A program made the position numbers and the translations under genes. A DNA stretch of 64,000 nucleotides. Source: Clarkia xantiana subsp. parviflora (taxonomy: Eukaryota; Streptophyta; Magnoliopsida; Myrtales; Onagraceae). The notes under the pieces are model-generated. The model did no database searches, had not been told where the DNA came from, and saw nothing but the letters and a program-made list of their open reading frames with translations. Below are positions 24,890 to 36,849 of the stretch, in pieces (within the stretch, counting starts at the first letter, position 1; every line of letters begins with the position of its first letter). The stretch lies in the NCBI GenBank assembly GCA_036873135.1, contig JAPTYO010000014.1, forward strand, positions 20,606,952 through 20,670,951, read 5' to 3'.

Positions 24890-25940
24890 AGTCAAGGATA
24901 TCTCGTACGTCGCATAGTTTCAAGGGTGCAGGTATTCCACAAGTTTGTTGAATATCTTTGAATAAGCCTGGAGCGTCCTTATTAATTGTATCAAATAGTT
25001 GTTTCACATACAGTTATGTTTCTAAATTATAATAAAATACATGGTAGCCCATGACTCGATTGACCGAGCCATACGATGCGATCTAATCTGGCTCAAGCCT
25101 GGACGAGGACGAGCTAAACCAAGCGACATGGTTGGGCCCGATCCTAGGCGGCTAGGACGTGTAAGACTAGGTGACTTGATCTAGCTTGAAGCTGGACTAG
25201 GGCGAACTAGACCTGGTAACCTGGCCTAGCTCGAGTCTGGGCTAAGGTGAGCCCCTAATCGGTGAGTCATGTTAAACATCAGGGTTTTTTTTTTTACTTA
25301 ACGTGATAAATTTTACATTTATTATGTTTAAATAAACTCAAATTAGATACAAACAGTAGGCAAATATATCATTCTTTCAATTATTACAAACTATATTTTA
25401 TAGTGGGCAATTTTCTAGATGAATCTTATAAAAAAAAATATACATTCTAGAATTTAAATCATTTTTCAAACTATTATTATTATGCGTAAATTATTTTATA
25501 TAAAATATTTTTTTAAAAACAAATTCACACAAAATGGAAAATGATAATATCATTATATAAATGTTTATTTACGTTAAATTTCGCGCGCGACGTGCATATT
25601 AGTGACGAATTTTACAATTATTAGAAAAATTGTGTAACTTCTTAAATTTTCAATCAAATTGTCACCATTAGAAAATTTCTAGACCCACCACCGGTTAACA
25701 TGTGTATTTTAAAAAAAAAACTATATTTAAAAATTTAATTGATTGTGAAACAAACTTTAGAATACAACTGATAGAAGTACTTGCATAACACGTGTCATTT
25801 CTATAAAAATGGAGGGTAAACCATTTGCATAATTGAAGTAGAAAATATGAGTAAGAAAAGCATTCAGAATACGAAATTGCAACATGGAGATAAATTTAGG
25901 TACTTGAGCCTAAATAATAACAGTTGACGATAAATTCAAC
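24890..25940. other. Spacer with GC-rich degenerate tandem repeat
   Basis: At about 25035-25265 a unit of roughly 45-50 bp built on 'ctagctcgagtctgg / gactcgattgaccgag' recurs four or five times with divergence; it looks like part of a transposon. The rest is AT-rich. A GC-rich word 'cgcgcgcgacgtgc' at 25580 recalls a Helitron hairpin but lacks a CTRR end. Confidence 0.5.
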
Positions 25941-25948
25941 AAGATTAA

Positions 25949-27222
25949 TTAAGGGAAAGCTTGAATGACAGAGTGGAAGGTGGAAGTGGGGTTGATGGTG
26001 AACCTGTGGAACCCAGAAAGTTGGAGGACATGGGCCCACTCAGATTGAGTCCTCTCCTTGCCACCACTTGTATGAGCCATCATCACCATGTCCAACCCCA
26101 ACTTAACACCTCTCCAGCTCACATCCTTATTGCTGTCTTCTTCTTCTTCTTCGATCACAGCGTCCACAATCATGACCTTTCCACTCGACACTGACCCGTC
26201 CTCTGCAACAATGCCTTCTCTGCATTTCTTCAGAATCTCGATGCATTCACTGTCCGACCAATCATGCAGAACCTTCTGCATTAATTATATCAGACAGTCA
26301 GTGGTTATACTTACATACATATATACACGTGGGGTTAGGATATCGATGATATTTATAGTTAGATAGATAAGACAGAGAGAGAGAGAGAGGAGAGGGAATA
26401 ACTATAAGCACGCGCGTGTCAGTTCCCTACCATAAGGAAAGCCACGTCAGCTTTGGGAACGCTAATAAACATGTCACCACCGACATGTTTCACCCCGTGC
26501 CATTCCGGCGCGGCTGCCACCACGTGAGGCAGGTCGAAGTTGATGGCTCTGATCTCCGGAAAGGCCTCCACCACCATGGCCATGGCAGTCCCATTCCCTC
26601 CGCCCACGTCCACCACCGTCCCCACCCCTTCAAACACTTCCGGGCAGCTACCAACGATAGCTGCCATCCCCAACCTCGCATCACATGCCATCGCGTCATC
26701 CACCAGCTTACTGTGCCCAGGGTTCGCCGCCGTGTATCCCCAGACGTCCGTGCCGTGAGCCGCCTCAAAAGGCCGCGATCCCTCCCCGGCGGATAAAACC
26801 TGTTTGCTGAGGCCGAGCCAGGGGGCCAGCATCACCGCGCTGCTCTCCAGTAAAATGAGGTCGGCCATGCTTTTCTGATCTCCGCCCTTGAGCAGGCGGC
26901 GGGAGAACGGCGTCAGCAAGTAGGTTGGTGGCGAGGTGGTAGCGTGGCTGGCCGCCATTTTGAATATCCCCTGGTGGACGAGAAACCTCATGACGCGGCG
27001 GAGTGAGTGGGGTTGAGTGCAGCCGATGGCGGCGGAGAGTTGGGGGAGAGTGACGGCGCCTCCGTGGTTGTGTATGACGTCAGCAATGCCAAGTTCGATG
27101 GCGCACCTTACGGCGGCTAATTTGGTGAAGCCCAAAGCGCAGGTCCAGGACTCCACCGCGGCTATGGCGTCCTCCCTCTCTTCTTTGGTGGATTGCATGG
27201 CTGATAGTGCTACTTTGGCCAT
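25949..27222 (-). CDS. Class II (COMT-like) O-methyltransferase
   Basis: Two exons, 27222-26431 and 26275-25949, joined in phase 0 at FLM|KVLHDW, the conserved intron site of plant COMT-like genes; 372 aa, normal length. An N-terminal dimerisation region (about 20-110) is followed by the SAM-binding fold: DVGGGNG at 205-211, INFDLPHV at 227-234 and GGDMF at 248-252. The catalytic base is His268 in VLHDW. The C-terminus has MMAHTSGGKERT, typical of the flavonoid/acetylserotonin/norcoclaurine OMT group. It transfers a methyl group from SAM to a phenolic hydroxyl in the cytosol; the substrate cannot be read from sequence. Exon 1 is notably GC-rich (many CG and GGC codons) compared with the other genes here. 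No lesion seen. It stands alone, without pathway neighbours. Confidence 0.92.
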
Positions 27223-27732
27223 TTTTCTATTCTACTACCCCATTGTGTGTAGACTTCTTCGCTCTACTTTATAATGGATTGCTATTGCTATTAGATGGGG
27301 AATTCAAAGACCCTAGTTACGTATGTCTGTTTAATTAGTAGTAAATTACTAATTTAAATATTTTTCTGAATCTAATTATAAAATTTTGGTTAAGAAATTA
27401 AGTACTAAACTGTTAACTTATATGGATAATATATATATTTATACAAAAGTGCACACTAACAAATATAATGTGAACTTAATTGATAAGGTATATTCTAGCA
27501 TGTATAATTTTTTTTTATAAAGATTGCACCCTGATGTTTTTGCATTCTGATAATTTTAACGTGAAAACTCATGTACACAGATACATTTCAGGGAAAATTA
27601 TTAAAAATAGTTTGATCTGACTTTTATATAATTATTATTATATATACTTACTGACTTTATATAAATTAATATAATTTATGCTAAGTATTATTTAAAAAAA
27701 ATGAAACAATTTGATTTTTAAATTAATTATAA
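27223..27732. other. OMT promoter side, AT-rich
   Basis: 'ctttataatgg' at about 27268-27278 on the plus strand gives a weak AT-rich promoter candidate 40-50 bp above the OMT start codon. The rest shows no structure. Confidence 0.35.
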
Positions 27733-29049
27733 TCTATTACTAAAATAAAAGGCTGAATATTTAAAATGTGTCCTCACAAGTAAAATTGTCCTCACACACT
27801 CATGCCTTTTCGGTTTGTGCCTCCTAATCATATGTCCCTCTTCAGTCTTCACACAGTCATGTTTTAAACTAAACGAGTAAACGTCACAACACTCCGAACC
27901 TCACCATTTCCTCCATCTGCACACCACTCCGAACCCATTTTTCCTACTCTAAACATACGTTTTTTTAATTAGAAAAATATGGAAGCTTTCACTGCCACCA
28001 ACCTCAACTGCTCCCTCGCCTCTGCTCTCGCCATTTCCAGACACCCGTTCGAAAGAACTTTCACTCCCACCATCACTAACTGCTCCCTCTTTGGCTATTG
28101 TCTTCACCGAGCATTGCCGCCATAACCCACTTCTCGATTGATCTCCATATTTTTCTCATTGTTATCGCATATTTGACTGAATAACTCTCATATTAAGAAT
28201 TATGAGTCATTATCAACCAATTATTATTACCACCCGGCATTATTTGTCGTTCAATTAACTGTTTCTACACATAACTGTTTCAGACGCGAGCACGACAAAT
28301 GATAGAAGAAAGCGATGGACCAAGCTCGCCAACAATTTGTGCGTATACGCTTTTCTACGGTAAGAATCCTTCCCAATCTTAAATGTTAATGTTTGTTGGT
28401 GTGTAAGAAATTACACCCCTCTAATTTTACTCTTCGTTACGATGATAAACAAGTACCAACCAATTAATACGAATAGAGTTGCATTATCCACCAACCGACC
28501 CTTGGATTGTTAGTATCCATACTCTTTACATGCGTGCTCGATTGAAAATGGTTAATTGAATTTAACTATGATTCTTTTTTTATTCAATTCATGCAATTCA
28601 ATCATCCTTTATCCGGAATAATTCAACAACCATTTCCACAAAGGCCAAATGTTTATAGCTTGTAACTGGTTAGGTTTCTGTCGGTGATATCAATTATTAA
28701 TAAATAAGGAGAAGTTTGCTTATAATACTGATTAATGTTTAATACTAACAAAAGTTAATACTAGACTTGAACCTTTTAAGATAATCAACCTAAAAGAGTT
28801 CAAATTTTGAGCAATCTCATACAATTTGTATTAGGACCATCATTATAAACCTTATTAACTAAGACTTCCAGTTACAAACTTCCCTCTCATGCCAGACCCG
28901 ACCCGGTAATCTTGTACGTGGAGCCAACAAAGGGGACACAAACCCAATACCGCCAACCGGAACCAGACTCTGATACCATGTTTCACATTGTTTATATGGT
29001 GCTAAATTTCACTCAATTGCACGCGCAACGCGTGTGCTACAATCTCTAG
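27733..29049 (+). mobile_element. Non-autonomous Helitron with gene-like cargo
   Basis: The left end is A|TCTATTACTAAAATAAAAGG. The right end is CTAG|T (29046-29050), preceded by a GC hairpin GCACGCG...CGCGTGTGC (29019-29037). There is no helicase coding in 1317 bp. The left third is CT-rich and contains a short ORF with plastid-transit-peptide-like composition (27979-28125). Confidence 0.82.
27979..28125 (+). pseudogene. Captured 5' coding fragment, transit-peptide-like
   Basis: The 48-codon ORF begins MEAFTATNLNCSLASALAIS. It is rich in Ser, Thr, Ala and Leu and nearly free of acidic residues after position 2, like a chloroplast transit peptide. It stops at TAA with no continuing domain. 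It lies inside a Helitron, a class known to capture gene pieces. The parent gene is not recognised. Confidence 0.45.
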
Positions 29050-31094
29050 TATATAAAAAAAATATATGTGTTTTACTGTTAATTAATTTGCTACAACGGC
29101 ATATATAATATACGATCTTATATGTCATTCAAAAGGTCTTTACCTCTAATTTATTATAAAATAAAATGTCTGTAAAGTAAAGTACGTTAGAAAAAGTTAT
29201 GGTATTTTCATTTCAATATTTAAGAGTAAGCAATATTCGAATAAATTAAATGAAACAAAAATATTTACTTAGATAATTAAATTTATATAATACTATTTAA
29301 TGACATGATTTTTTCTAATGCGTTTTAAAGTTCAGAATAGCTGGTTGTACTACATAACACAATATTACGCATTTGGTCATAAACTATATAATTGTTTTTA
29401 AATATCTAAATTACCGATTTAGTCACATATCATTAATTATCTAATTTAATGAAATAAAATTATAATTTTTTAGAGTAGGTTAGATATACAATTCAACCAT
29501 ATAAATAACAAATTCCATTCGGGAAAAAAATATACAAATTCCGTTTAAATTTTTTTATTTGTTCAATTGTAAATTATCTCATTTTTCTTCAATCTCATAT
29601 AAATTGTTCCTACAATTTTTTGTGCGCCCCCTAAACTTTATATATAAATATAAATTCAAATTAAGGTTATCTCTACTCAAAACTTTTGTTAAATGAATAT
29701 CTTATATCATTATCACGCTGTTTTATAACTCAGTTCCAAATTTGAATTGTTTTTAACGATAAAACTAAAAAAAAATTGAATTGTTTCATTTATTAATTCT
29801 CAAACCTTTTCATTTTGTAATCTTATTATTCCAGTATATTTTAATATTTTTTATACATAACTTAATAACATTTAGTTTATAACTATTACGAAAAATCTCA
29901 ACTTAGTAAAATTGCAATTGCGCGGCAACGTTACTCATAAAGTTTGTATATTTATTTATTCAAAAGTTGATATTGTCGGTTTACTAATTAATATATGCCC
30001 TACTAGCTATCTACCATATTTTAGTCATTATATGCTCGTCGCTTTTTTAGTGCAAATAAATCATAGTGTCTATTGTAACTTTCTTAGTTGCTTAATCGTT
30101 GTTATTTGAGGTAGTGGGGTGGAGCCTGGAATGAGAATAATATTTCTATAGATGAGGCTCAAGAATAGTATTCTTTTTCCTATTAATAAATATTATTTGT
30201 AATCATACATTTTTTTTTCATAATTTTGTTATGTATTTTTACAAATAAATTGTATCGTAAATATCACAGAACGATCTTCTCCAATTTCAGAATTATTGTT
30301 CCTAACCTACAACATATTACGAGTGTATAACCTTTTCTAATCCAATTTTTTGCTACGGCCAATTCTTATTTGAGCTTTGTATTTATATTAAACTAAATTA
30401 AATATGCCTACTGTTACAATTTGTTGAAGTTTTTCTAATTTTTATTTTTGTTTTAAATTAAAAACACAAAAGAAAACCCTTATGATGATGAAAGTTAAAA
30501 GATACTTAGCACTTTGTTTGTTGGTTTGGTATCAACAACCTACTCTAAATTTAAAAAATTCTGAATGAGTCCGAGTGGAATATGTATATGTACATGAAAA
30601 GAGAGATCTTTGAGACCTCTAGAATAATAATTATACGCAGATTTCCCTTAAGAAGGTAAATAGTGGAGATCCATGCATTTATTAGGGTGGACTTAATTGT
30701 AATATATGTAAAACTTTAAATGTATAATAAAAGTATAATTTTTTTTAATTACACTTATTATTTACATCATACTATTAATAATATCAATTTCCCTCTAAAA
30801 TTCATATTTTAAACAATAGAAAAAAAAAAAAAAAACTCAAAAGCATAGTACTTATAATATAAAGTATAATAGAAAGACCGACATTTGATGTTTTATTATG
30901 AGAGAATTTGAATAAAGATATGAATGGCATTGATTGGTGTGTTCAACAAGTTGATGTCCACTCGTTTTTCGTTTTTAGGAAAAGAAAATTTAAGTAATTA
31001 AATATTGTCAATAATATATATAATATACAGTCGACATCAACTAATTAAGGTTACACCAAGTTGTAAGGCTGCGTTAACAAGATTTATATCATAA
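29050..31094. other. AT-rich spacer, no gene seen
   Basis: Long AT-rich DNA with no coding exon, no terminal repeats I can pair, and no RNA gene. It holds one ultra-short insert (29508-29542). At 29741-29795 a different short poly(A) insert occurs: 'ttgaattgttt' copies flank a 21-nt A-rich spacer without the TTTGGCC head. Confidence 0.6.
29508..29542 (+). mobile_element. Ultra-short A-rich insert
   Basis: 'acaaattcc' (29508-29516 and 29534-29542, perfect) flanks the 17-bp insert 'attcgggaaaaaaatat'. Confidence 0.6.
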
Positions 31095-31099
31095 GTTTT

Positions 31100-31520
31100 T
31101 GTAGGAATTCAAACTACATGCACGCTAAAACACACACGTTAGTAAGACATGAGATCGTAACCATAGAACGACACTTACTTGTTCGGTGTGACGGGCGTGC
31201 GGTTGCGGAAGCGTAGATCGTCGGCGGCGGTTCGGAATCACGGCGGCGTGGCGGGATGCCGGTCGGAGAGGTGCGTCACTTGATCGGATCACACCTCGGT
31301 CTCCACAGTTGATAACCCTTAGACTAAACTATAGAGCAACATATGATATAGGGAGTATGGATGCTTGGTGCCGTGGGTTCTCTACCCACCATCTATATAT
31401 AGGCACAAGAGATAGTTGAGCGGTTACCACGAGCGGTTTCACACTTCTGAGACATTACATTTCGGTCTCCGCTCTTACCGCGACTTACATGAGCACCCCG
31501 TATGGGTGCATTTTCCTACA
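31100..31520 (+). mobile_element. Solo LTR, 421 bp
   Basis: It starts TGTAGGA and ends TCCTACA (perfect 7-bp terminal inverted repeat with TG...CA ends) and is flanked by the 5-bp duplication GTTTT (31095-31099, 31521-31525). A TATA-like 'ctatatataggc' lies at about 31394-31405, so transcription would run on the plus strand. No internal region is present, the usual result of LTR-LTR recombination. Its composition (short LTR, TGT...ACA ends) fits Copia, but the superfamily cannot be proven without pol. Confidence 0.85.
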
Positions 31521-31525
31521 GTTTT

Positions 31526-33640
31526 AGACTCAGAGGTTTGATTACATATTATAAAGGGCTGACTAATTTGTTGTCAAGTTTATTTAAATTTGAATTTCTG
31601 ACCATTGAATCAACACTTTTAAAACTATCTCAGCGGAAAAAGAAAAAAGAAAAGAAGTATGCAACGAATTTCGATGCCGTTAATCTGGCCATTTGGTACG
31701 TACGTATTTTGGTTTGTCTTTCAATGTCATCTTTCACCGATTTATTTAGCTCAAAAAAAAAATTGATGCAGTTTTCTCTAGCACATAGAGCAAAAGAAGA
31801 ATCAATATACAAGCAAGCTTTTTCTAAGGGTAAAATAAAAATAAAAATAAAATTTCCGAACCAACCAATCCACCCTTGATAGTGGTTGAATCGAACTCAT
31901 CCAATGTGGTGCGTCAAATTAATGGAAGAGCCATGTAATGTAGCCTAGCTAGTTGGAGAATCGACAGCACTGGAATCGCGAATTTAACCTTTAAAATCTA
32001 TTTTTAGAAATTTTAGGACTTATTTATTATAAATTACAATGCGACTAATTGGTAATTCTAAAATTTAAAAAGTAATAAAGTTAAAATTAATTAAAGTCAC
32101 GTCATTAAAAAGAAATTCTATTCTACTTTATTAAAATAAAAAACTCAATTCTCACTTTATGTAGTTTGCCAAAAGAAAAAATTATGTGGGCCAAACAAGT
32201 AAAGAAAAGAAAAAACTTCACTGTTTGTGTCGGCGAAAATCAAAATTAACCTTGTTCATACTAAATTAGGTCGTTGGGAAAAAAGTAATAATCAAGAATA
32301 TTTTTCTATTTCCAACTTTTAATAGAGTTTGAACATTCAATTTTTTAATTAAATAGTAACTTACTGAATTATTACACTATATTATATAACTATATTATAT
32401 AGTCATACTTTCTTTTCACAAGCAACGAGTTCCGCCACTTATTGCACTAACTTTTATATAGTTTGTTCATATATTATTGTTTATATATACATGATCTCTA
32501 CAAGTGTATGTATACAGTGCTTGATTGATTATTTTAGTTGCTTAAGCAATATTTTATGATTGAAGAGTGTGTTAACAAAAAAAAATGGTCAAGATGTTTA
32601 GAAAAAGGAGAACTCAGGCGCGGACTAATTATCCACAATATTCTTTGTCGAGCTGGACCTCGTGAATCACGTATTACGTACGAGTTTATATATTCAAGAA
32701 AAGTATAAGATTTGTTGGTTCCACCGTAGACGCTACTAGAGGACTTGAATCTTAAGTTTTCATGTCTAAAATTGTGGAAACAATTGAATTTAACTAAAAG
32801 AAAATATTATATATACTAAGTATATGCTCGCGCTACCCTCGTGCACAATGTTTTCGTAAGAATATTTTAATAACATAATCAGACTGACTCCGAGTATGAT
32901 ACAAGAGTCTATTTGACCCGATTCGAGATGATACAATGATATAATCTTATTTTAAAATTGAAATTAAAATAAATTATCTAACATATAATGTTATAAAATT
33001 TGTTTTAAAAAATCTTAATTTTTTTAAGTCATATGCTCGAAGGATTGAAAGTAAAAACGGTTATTAAATGGCTCTCGGTCCGTCGACCATATAAATTTAC
33101 ATTTTTTTTTTCTACAAGTGTTAAATTTTAAATTAATATTCGTTTGTAGTGAATCAGCTTTAGTAAATGTTAACTATACATTTTTTTTTCATTCTGGCAA
33201 TATTTGTCTTAAAAACTAATTAATGGATTAAGTTGAACAATTACAGTGTATTATATCATTAATGATTATGAGTTTAGATATTCTAACCAATTACGGCACT
33301 CCAAAAGAGTCTGCGCCTGGTAGTTTCGATTCCCTACCTAAAATGAGACTGGTCACAACACAACTCACATATGCTCTAAAAGTTATTCAATGTAGTATAT
33401 ATTAATCAAATAAATTGTTGATCTAAAGTTTTTATGGTAAATAGTAATTATAATGTAGCAAGTATAATAGGAATTGTATTATATAACGATAACTTGAATA
33501 CATCAGATGCAATTACATATATATATATATAAGTACAAACTATAATATATCTACTTCTAAAGTTAACATATTGTAGGTTAAGTAATTGCATTAGTAAGTA
33601 TATCTTAAATATGTCCCACTAGATAATGGTTTTATCGAAA
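31526..33640. other. AT-rich spacer, no gene seen
   Basis: The 125-codon ORF at 31502-31879 is AT/Lys-rich with no recognisable domain and begins inside the solo LTR, so I do not call it. At about 33295-33345 'cctggtagtttcgattccct' recalls a tRNA/SINE B-box but has no partner box or tail. Confidence 0.6.
32157..32189 (+). mobile_element. Ultra-short A-rich insert
   Basis: 'ttatgtag' (32157-32164) and 'ttatgtgg' (32182-32189) flank the 17-bp insert 'tttgccaaaagaaaaaa'. Confidence 0.55.
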
Positions 33641-33644
33641 ACAC

Positions 33645-34572
33645 ACATCTTAGATTGTAGAGATTAAAATCGCGCCTTAGGTAGTGTCACTTGTAAAATT
33701 TAGGGGATTAATACTACGGAAACAAAACCCTAGATACGTGCCATGTAACTAATACGCAGCGGAATAAGATGCACATACCTATAATGTTTCCAGTAGACCA
33801 AGACCGTTGAGGGGAGTTCTCTATCCGCCCGACGGTTCCCTGTAGAGGTTCCTGTTAGAGAAGCCCTACGCGGATTATGCCTCATAGCAAAACCTCAGTC
33901 GATTCTTCGCGGGAAGGATCTTCGGAGTAAATTGCTTGACACAATTTGGCACCTCCTGAGTGTGATGTTTCGGCCGAACTATGTAGAGTATAGGGAGGAT
34001 GGTTTTCTTTTAATCTCACCACTTAGGAAGAGAGCATTAGCCTTTATAAAACCTCATAGGAATCCCTATTTATAAGAGGAGTAAAGTAGACAAAAGTCCT
34101 ATTTATCCCTCCTAGTAAAGTCGACCGACCATGCTATTAGGGAGACCAATTTTGGGCCTCCCATGTCAATATGGATTTTAGAATAGCCCAAAATCTCAAA
34201 TATGACATTACCTAATTTCTATGGTACATGGACTTAATTAATGGGCTCCCAATTACGGGAGCCCATAGTACAAATGCTTACAGCTCCCACTCGCCGGAAT
34301 GGGAGGGTTCCTATTAATATGTTGTCCCCCAACACATCTGCATTTGGCCTTCGATCTAATCCCTGCTCCGAATAGTTCATACGAGGTTTGCCGTGCGACC
34401 GGCGGACACGACGGGCATCGTGCTACTCATTTGTTAGGAATGTTGTAGCACCCTCGGAACGTTGATTCCTCATGTCTAATCAACCTGCGAAAATAAAGTG
34501 CCGTGATGTATCCTAGGTCAACTGTCATTCTCCAATTGCTCAGTTTCCACATAACAATACTCATTCAGGGCA
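33645..34572 (-). mobile_element. LTR-like retroelement fragment
   Basis: The composition is more GC-rich than the flanks and resembles an untranslated LTR. On the minus strand a TATAAATAGG box lies at about 34060-34075, and TGTTGGGGGACAACA (about 34322-34340) could be an LTR start. I cannot pair its ends or find a target duplication. The larger LTR element begins immediately to the right, so this fragment was probably the earlier insertion and was interrupted or cut by it. Confidence 0.4.
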
Positions 34573-35606
34573 TGTAAACACCTATTTTGGTACGCATGAC
34601 ACGTATGTAACATGTTAAAAATGTTATGTGTAACGCGTTAAATAAAAAGAAATATCTAAATATGGAAGGTCATAGAGTTGCTAAAATAGGTTTAGCTTAA
34701 ATTAGGACAGTAGATATGCATTAAATACTATATAATATTCAGAAAATATATATTATATATTTAGGGTAATATTCATAAATATATATATATATATATTTCG
34801 GAATTTTATGTGTATATTGAGGCAAATATTGATTTCTTAATTTTTAGGGCCTAGTTTAGCTATAAATATGGTCATTTGTTACATGTAAAAAAGACACAAC
34901 ATCCATTGAGCAAATAATAAACAAATTGGTCTCAAATTCCGTGCAAGTTTTGTTTTTTTTGTTTTTTTTTTCTGTACAAGTTTTTTTTTTCTTTGTCAAT
35001 AACCATCACGCCGGCGACTCCTCTGCTGCACGCATCGACCACTATCCACCGCTACTGACCGGAGCTCCGACCGTCGTCCACCCCGCCGGAGGCCGCGCCA
35101 CCTCTCCCTCTCTCTTAGTTTTATTTTTATCTCACAGGTGAGCCTTCGACTGAACTGCAAACTGGCTGGACCACCGTCCGCGACCGCCGGTGACCGCCCG
35201 TTCAGCCCCGTCCGATGCCTCCGGTCGTGCCCTGCTGCTCCTCTCCTCCACACCTGCCGTTCTCCGCTGCTGGTTCTTCACTGCGCCAGGAATCGACTGA
35301 GCTAGGCTAGTCACCATCGTCGTTCCCATCGCCGGACTCATCCTCGCCATTCCATCCGGTCACCAGCGCGCCGCTCAGACCGTCCTGGTTGACTTCGCTG
35401 CACCTTCATCCCTGCATCGCCATCGACTGGAGCTTCTCCCGCTGACCTCGTCAAGCCTTCCCGAAGCTTTGACCTGCAACCTCGCCGCCCACCTGGCCAC
35501 CGTAGCTCTTCCTGGTCGCCCTCCGTCGTGCCGTGCCGTGCCGAAGTCTTATGCCTTGTCGGACGGGACCTCCGCTGCTGGCAGGTAAGGTCCTCCCCGT
35601 CTGTTG

Positions 35607-35641
<35 letters not shown>

Positions 35642-36303
35642 TTTTTTTTTTTTACTTTTAAATTTTTTTATTTACTTATTTATCTTTACTTTATTATTTT
35701 ATCATTTATTTGTTTATTTTATTTTGTTTTGTTTAGTATTATTATTATGTTAGGATAACTAGGTTGAATTTTTAATTTAACTATAGGCAAATAAATCTAA
35801 TATAATGTTGCAATATTGTCTATTTTATTTTTTAAGTACATGTTATATTAGTAGATTTAATTTGACGTAAATATTTTAAATTTGATTAATTCATATTAAT
35901 TAAGTGATAAATGGTTAATTATGTATATTCATCATGTTAGTTTGTGTCGATTTTGTCATATATGACATCCGTTAATATTATTAAATTTTTAAATTTTTTT
36001 TTTTTTTTTGCCAAATTTTTTAAGTTGTTCATGTTTAGAATTTATTTATAATTGATTAGTAATTGGCAAATTAAGTGAATTGAGTACCGAAAGGGCATAG
36101 TTAAAATTTATATTTTTAATTCGTAATAGAACCCCCGAACTCGAATTTCTGATCGTAGACCGATTTATACCTAGGCGGTTAATTCGTTATTTGCTTAGGT
36201 AATTTAGGATTCTAGTTAGCCTTAATTAACTAGTGGCGACTCCTTTCAAAATCCGCGTTTTCAAAACGTAATTCGCCATAGGTCAGATTTTTAGGGTCTG
36301 ACA
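34573..36303 (+). repeat. 5' LTR of the LARD-like element
   Basis: TGTAAACACC...GGGTCTGACA. It has a TATAAATA box at 34861-34868, a GC-rich 'coding-looking' tract at about 35010-35590, a strong splice donor CAG|GTAAGG at 35584/35585, and a (TG)n run at about 35610-35637. The antisense and sense ORFs in the GC-rich tract are LTR sequence, not genes. Confidence 0.88.
35983..36023 (-). mobile_element. Ultra-short insert present only in the 5' LTR
   Basis: 'aaatttttaa' (35983-35992) and 'aaattttttaa' (36013-36023) flank a 20-bp insert: a T-run ending GCC. On the minus strand it reads GGC plus an A-run. The matching place in the 3' LTR (about 42826-42840) has no insert. Confidence 0.75.
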
Positions 36304-36306
36304 ATT

Positions 36307-36324
36307 TGGCGACTCTGCTGGGGA
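36307..36324 (+). other. Primer-binding site
   Basis: TGGCGACTCTGCTGGGGA starts three bases after the 5' LTR. By family knowledge, Tat/Ogre elements use tRNA-Arg at such a site. Confidence 0.7.
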
Positions 36325-36849
36325 TAATCGAGGGTTTGGGCTCTTTATATTTGCTTATTTGCCATGTTTTATTTTTTATTTATATTTGACGTTGTTATTC
36401 TAACTTGGTTTTTTTTTTTTGTGATTTCAGGTGTTGAGTTAAGTTTTTACTATGACTGACTATTTTTCTTTGTTGTATATGCATTATTTGAATTCGCACA
36501 CACCCACTTTAGTGTAATGTCCAAAACGCCTAAAACCCAGGGTGACTAGGAACCACAGATGTTTAGTACGGTACGACCGGAGCGGCTGGGCCGCCGGTAC
36601 GGCTCCGAAAAACTCTACTCGCTTGTGAATGTCTTATGATCCCTATGATGGGGGTGAGAAAACCACCTTGTCGGGAACCTATCAGTGGAACCTACCTTGT
36701 AGAGCAAAGTCACACATTTTTTTTACCCCCCTAACATGATCTGTTTTTTTGGTGTAAATGTTATCATACGACTGTTTGTATAGCTTTTATTTCTCATGCA
36801 TTCATCTCATTGTATTTAAAAAAAAAAAAAAAAAAAAAAACTTTTCCAG

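Noticed and set aside
25575..25605. Helitron-like terminus (cgcgcgcgacgtgc...ttagtg)
   Set aside because: It lacks the CTRR end and a usable hairpin, and has no matching 5' TC end.
32815..32865. Helitron-like terminus on the minus strand (gtgcacgagggtagcgcgagc...acttagt)
   Set aside because: The end reads TTAG rather than CTRR, and the hairpin is interrupted. I could not find a 5' partner.
33295..33345. tRNA- or SINE-like B-box
   Set aside because: There is no A-box at the right distance, no cloverleaf, no tail and no target duplication.
34996..35350. GC-rich ORFs on both strands
   Set aside because: They are part of the LTR; the same sequence recurs in the 3' LTR with frame-breaking differences.
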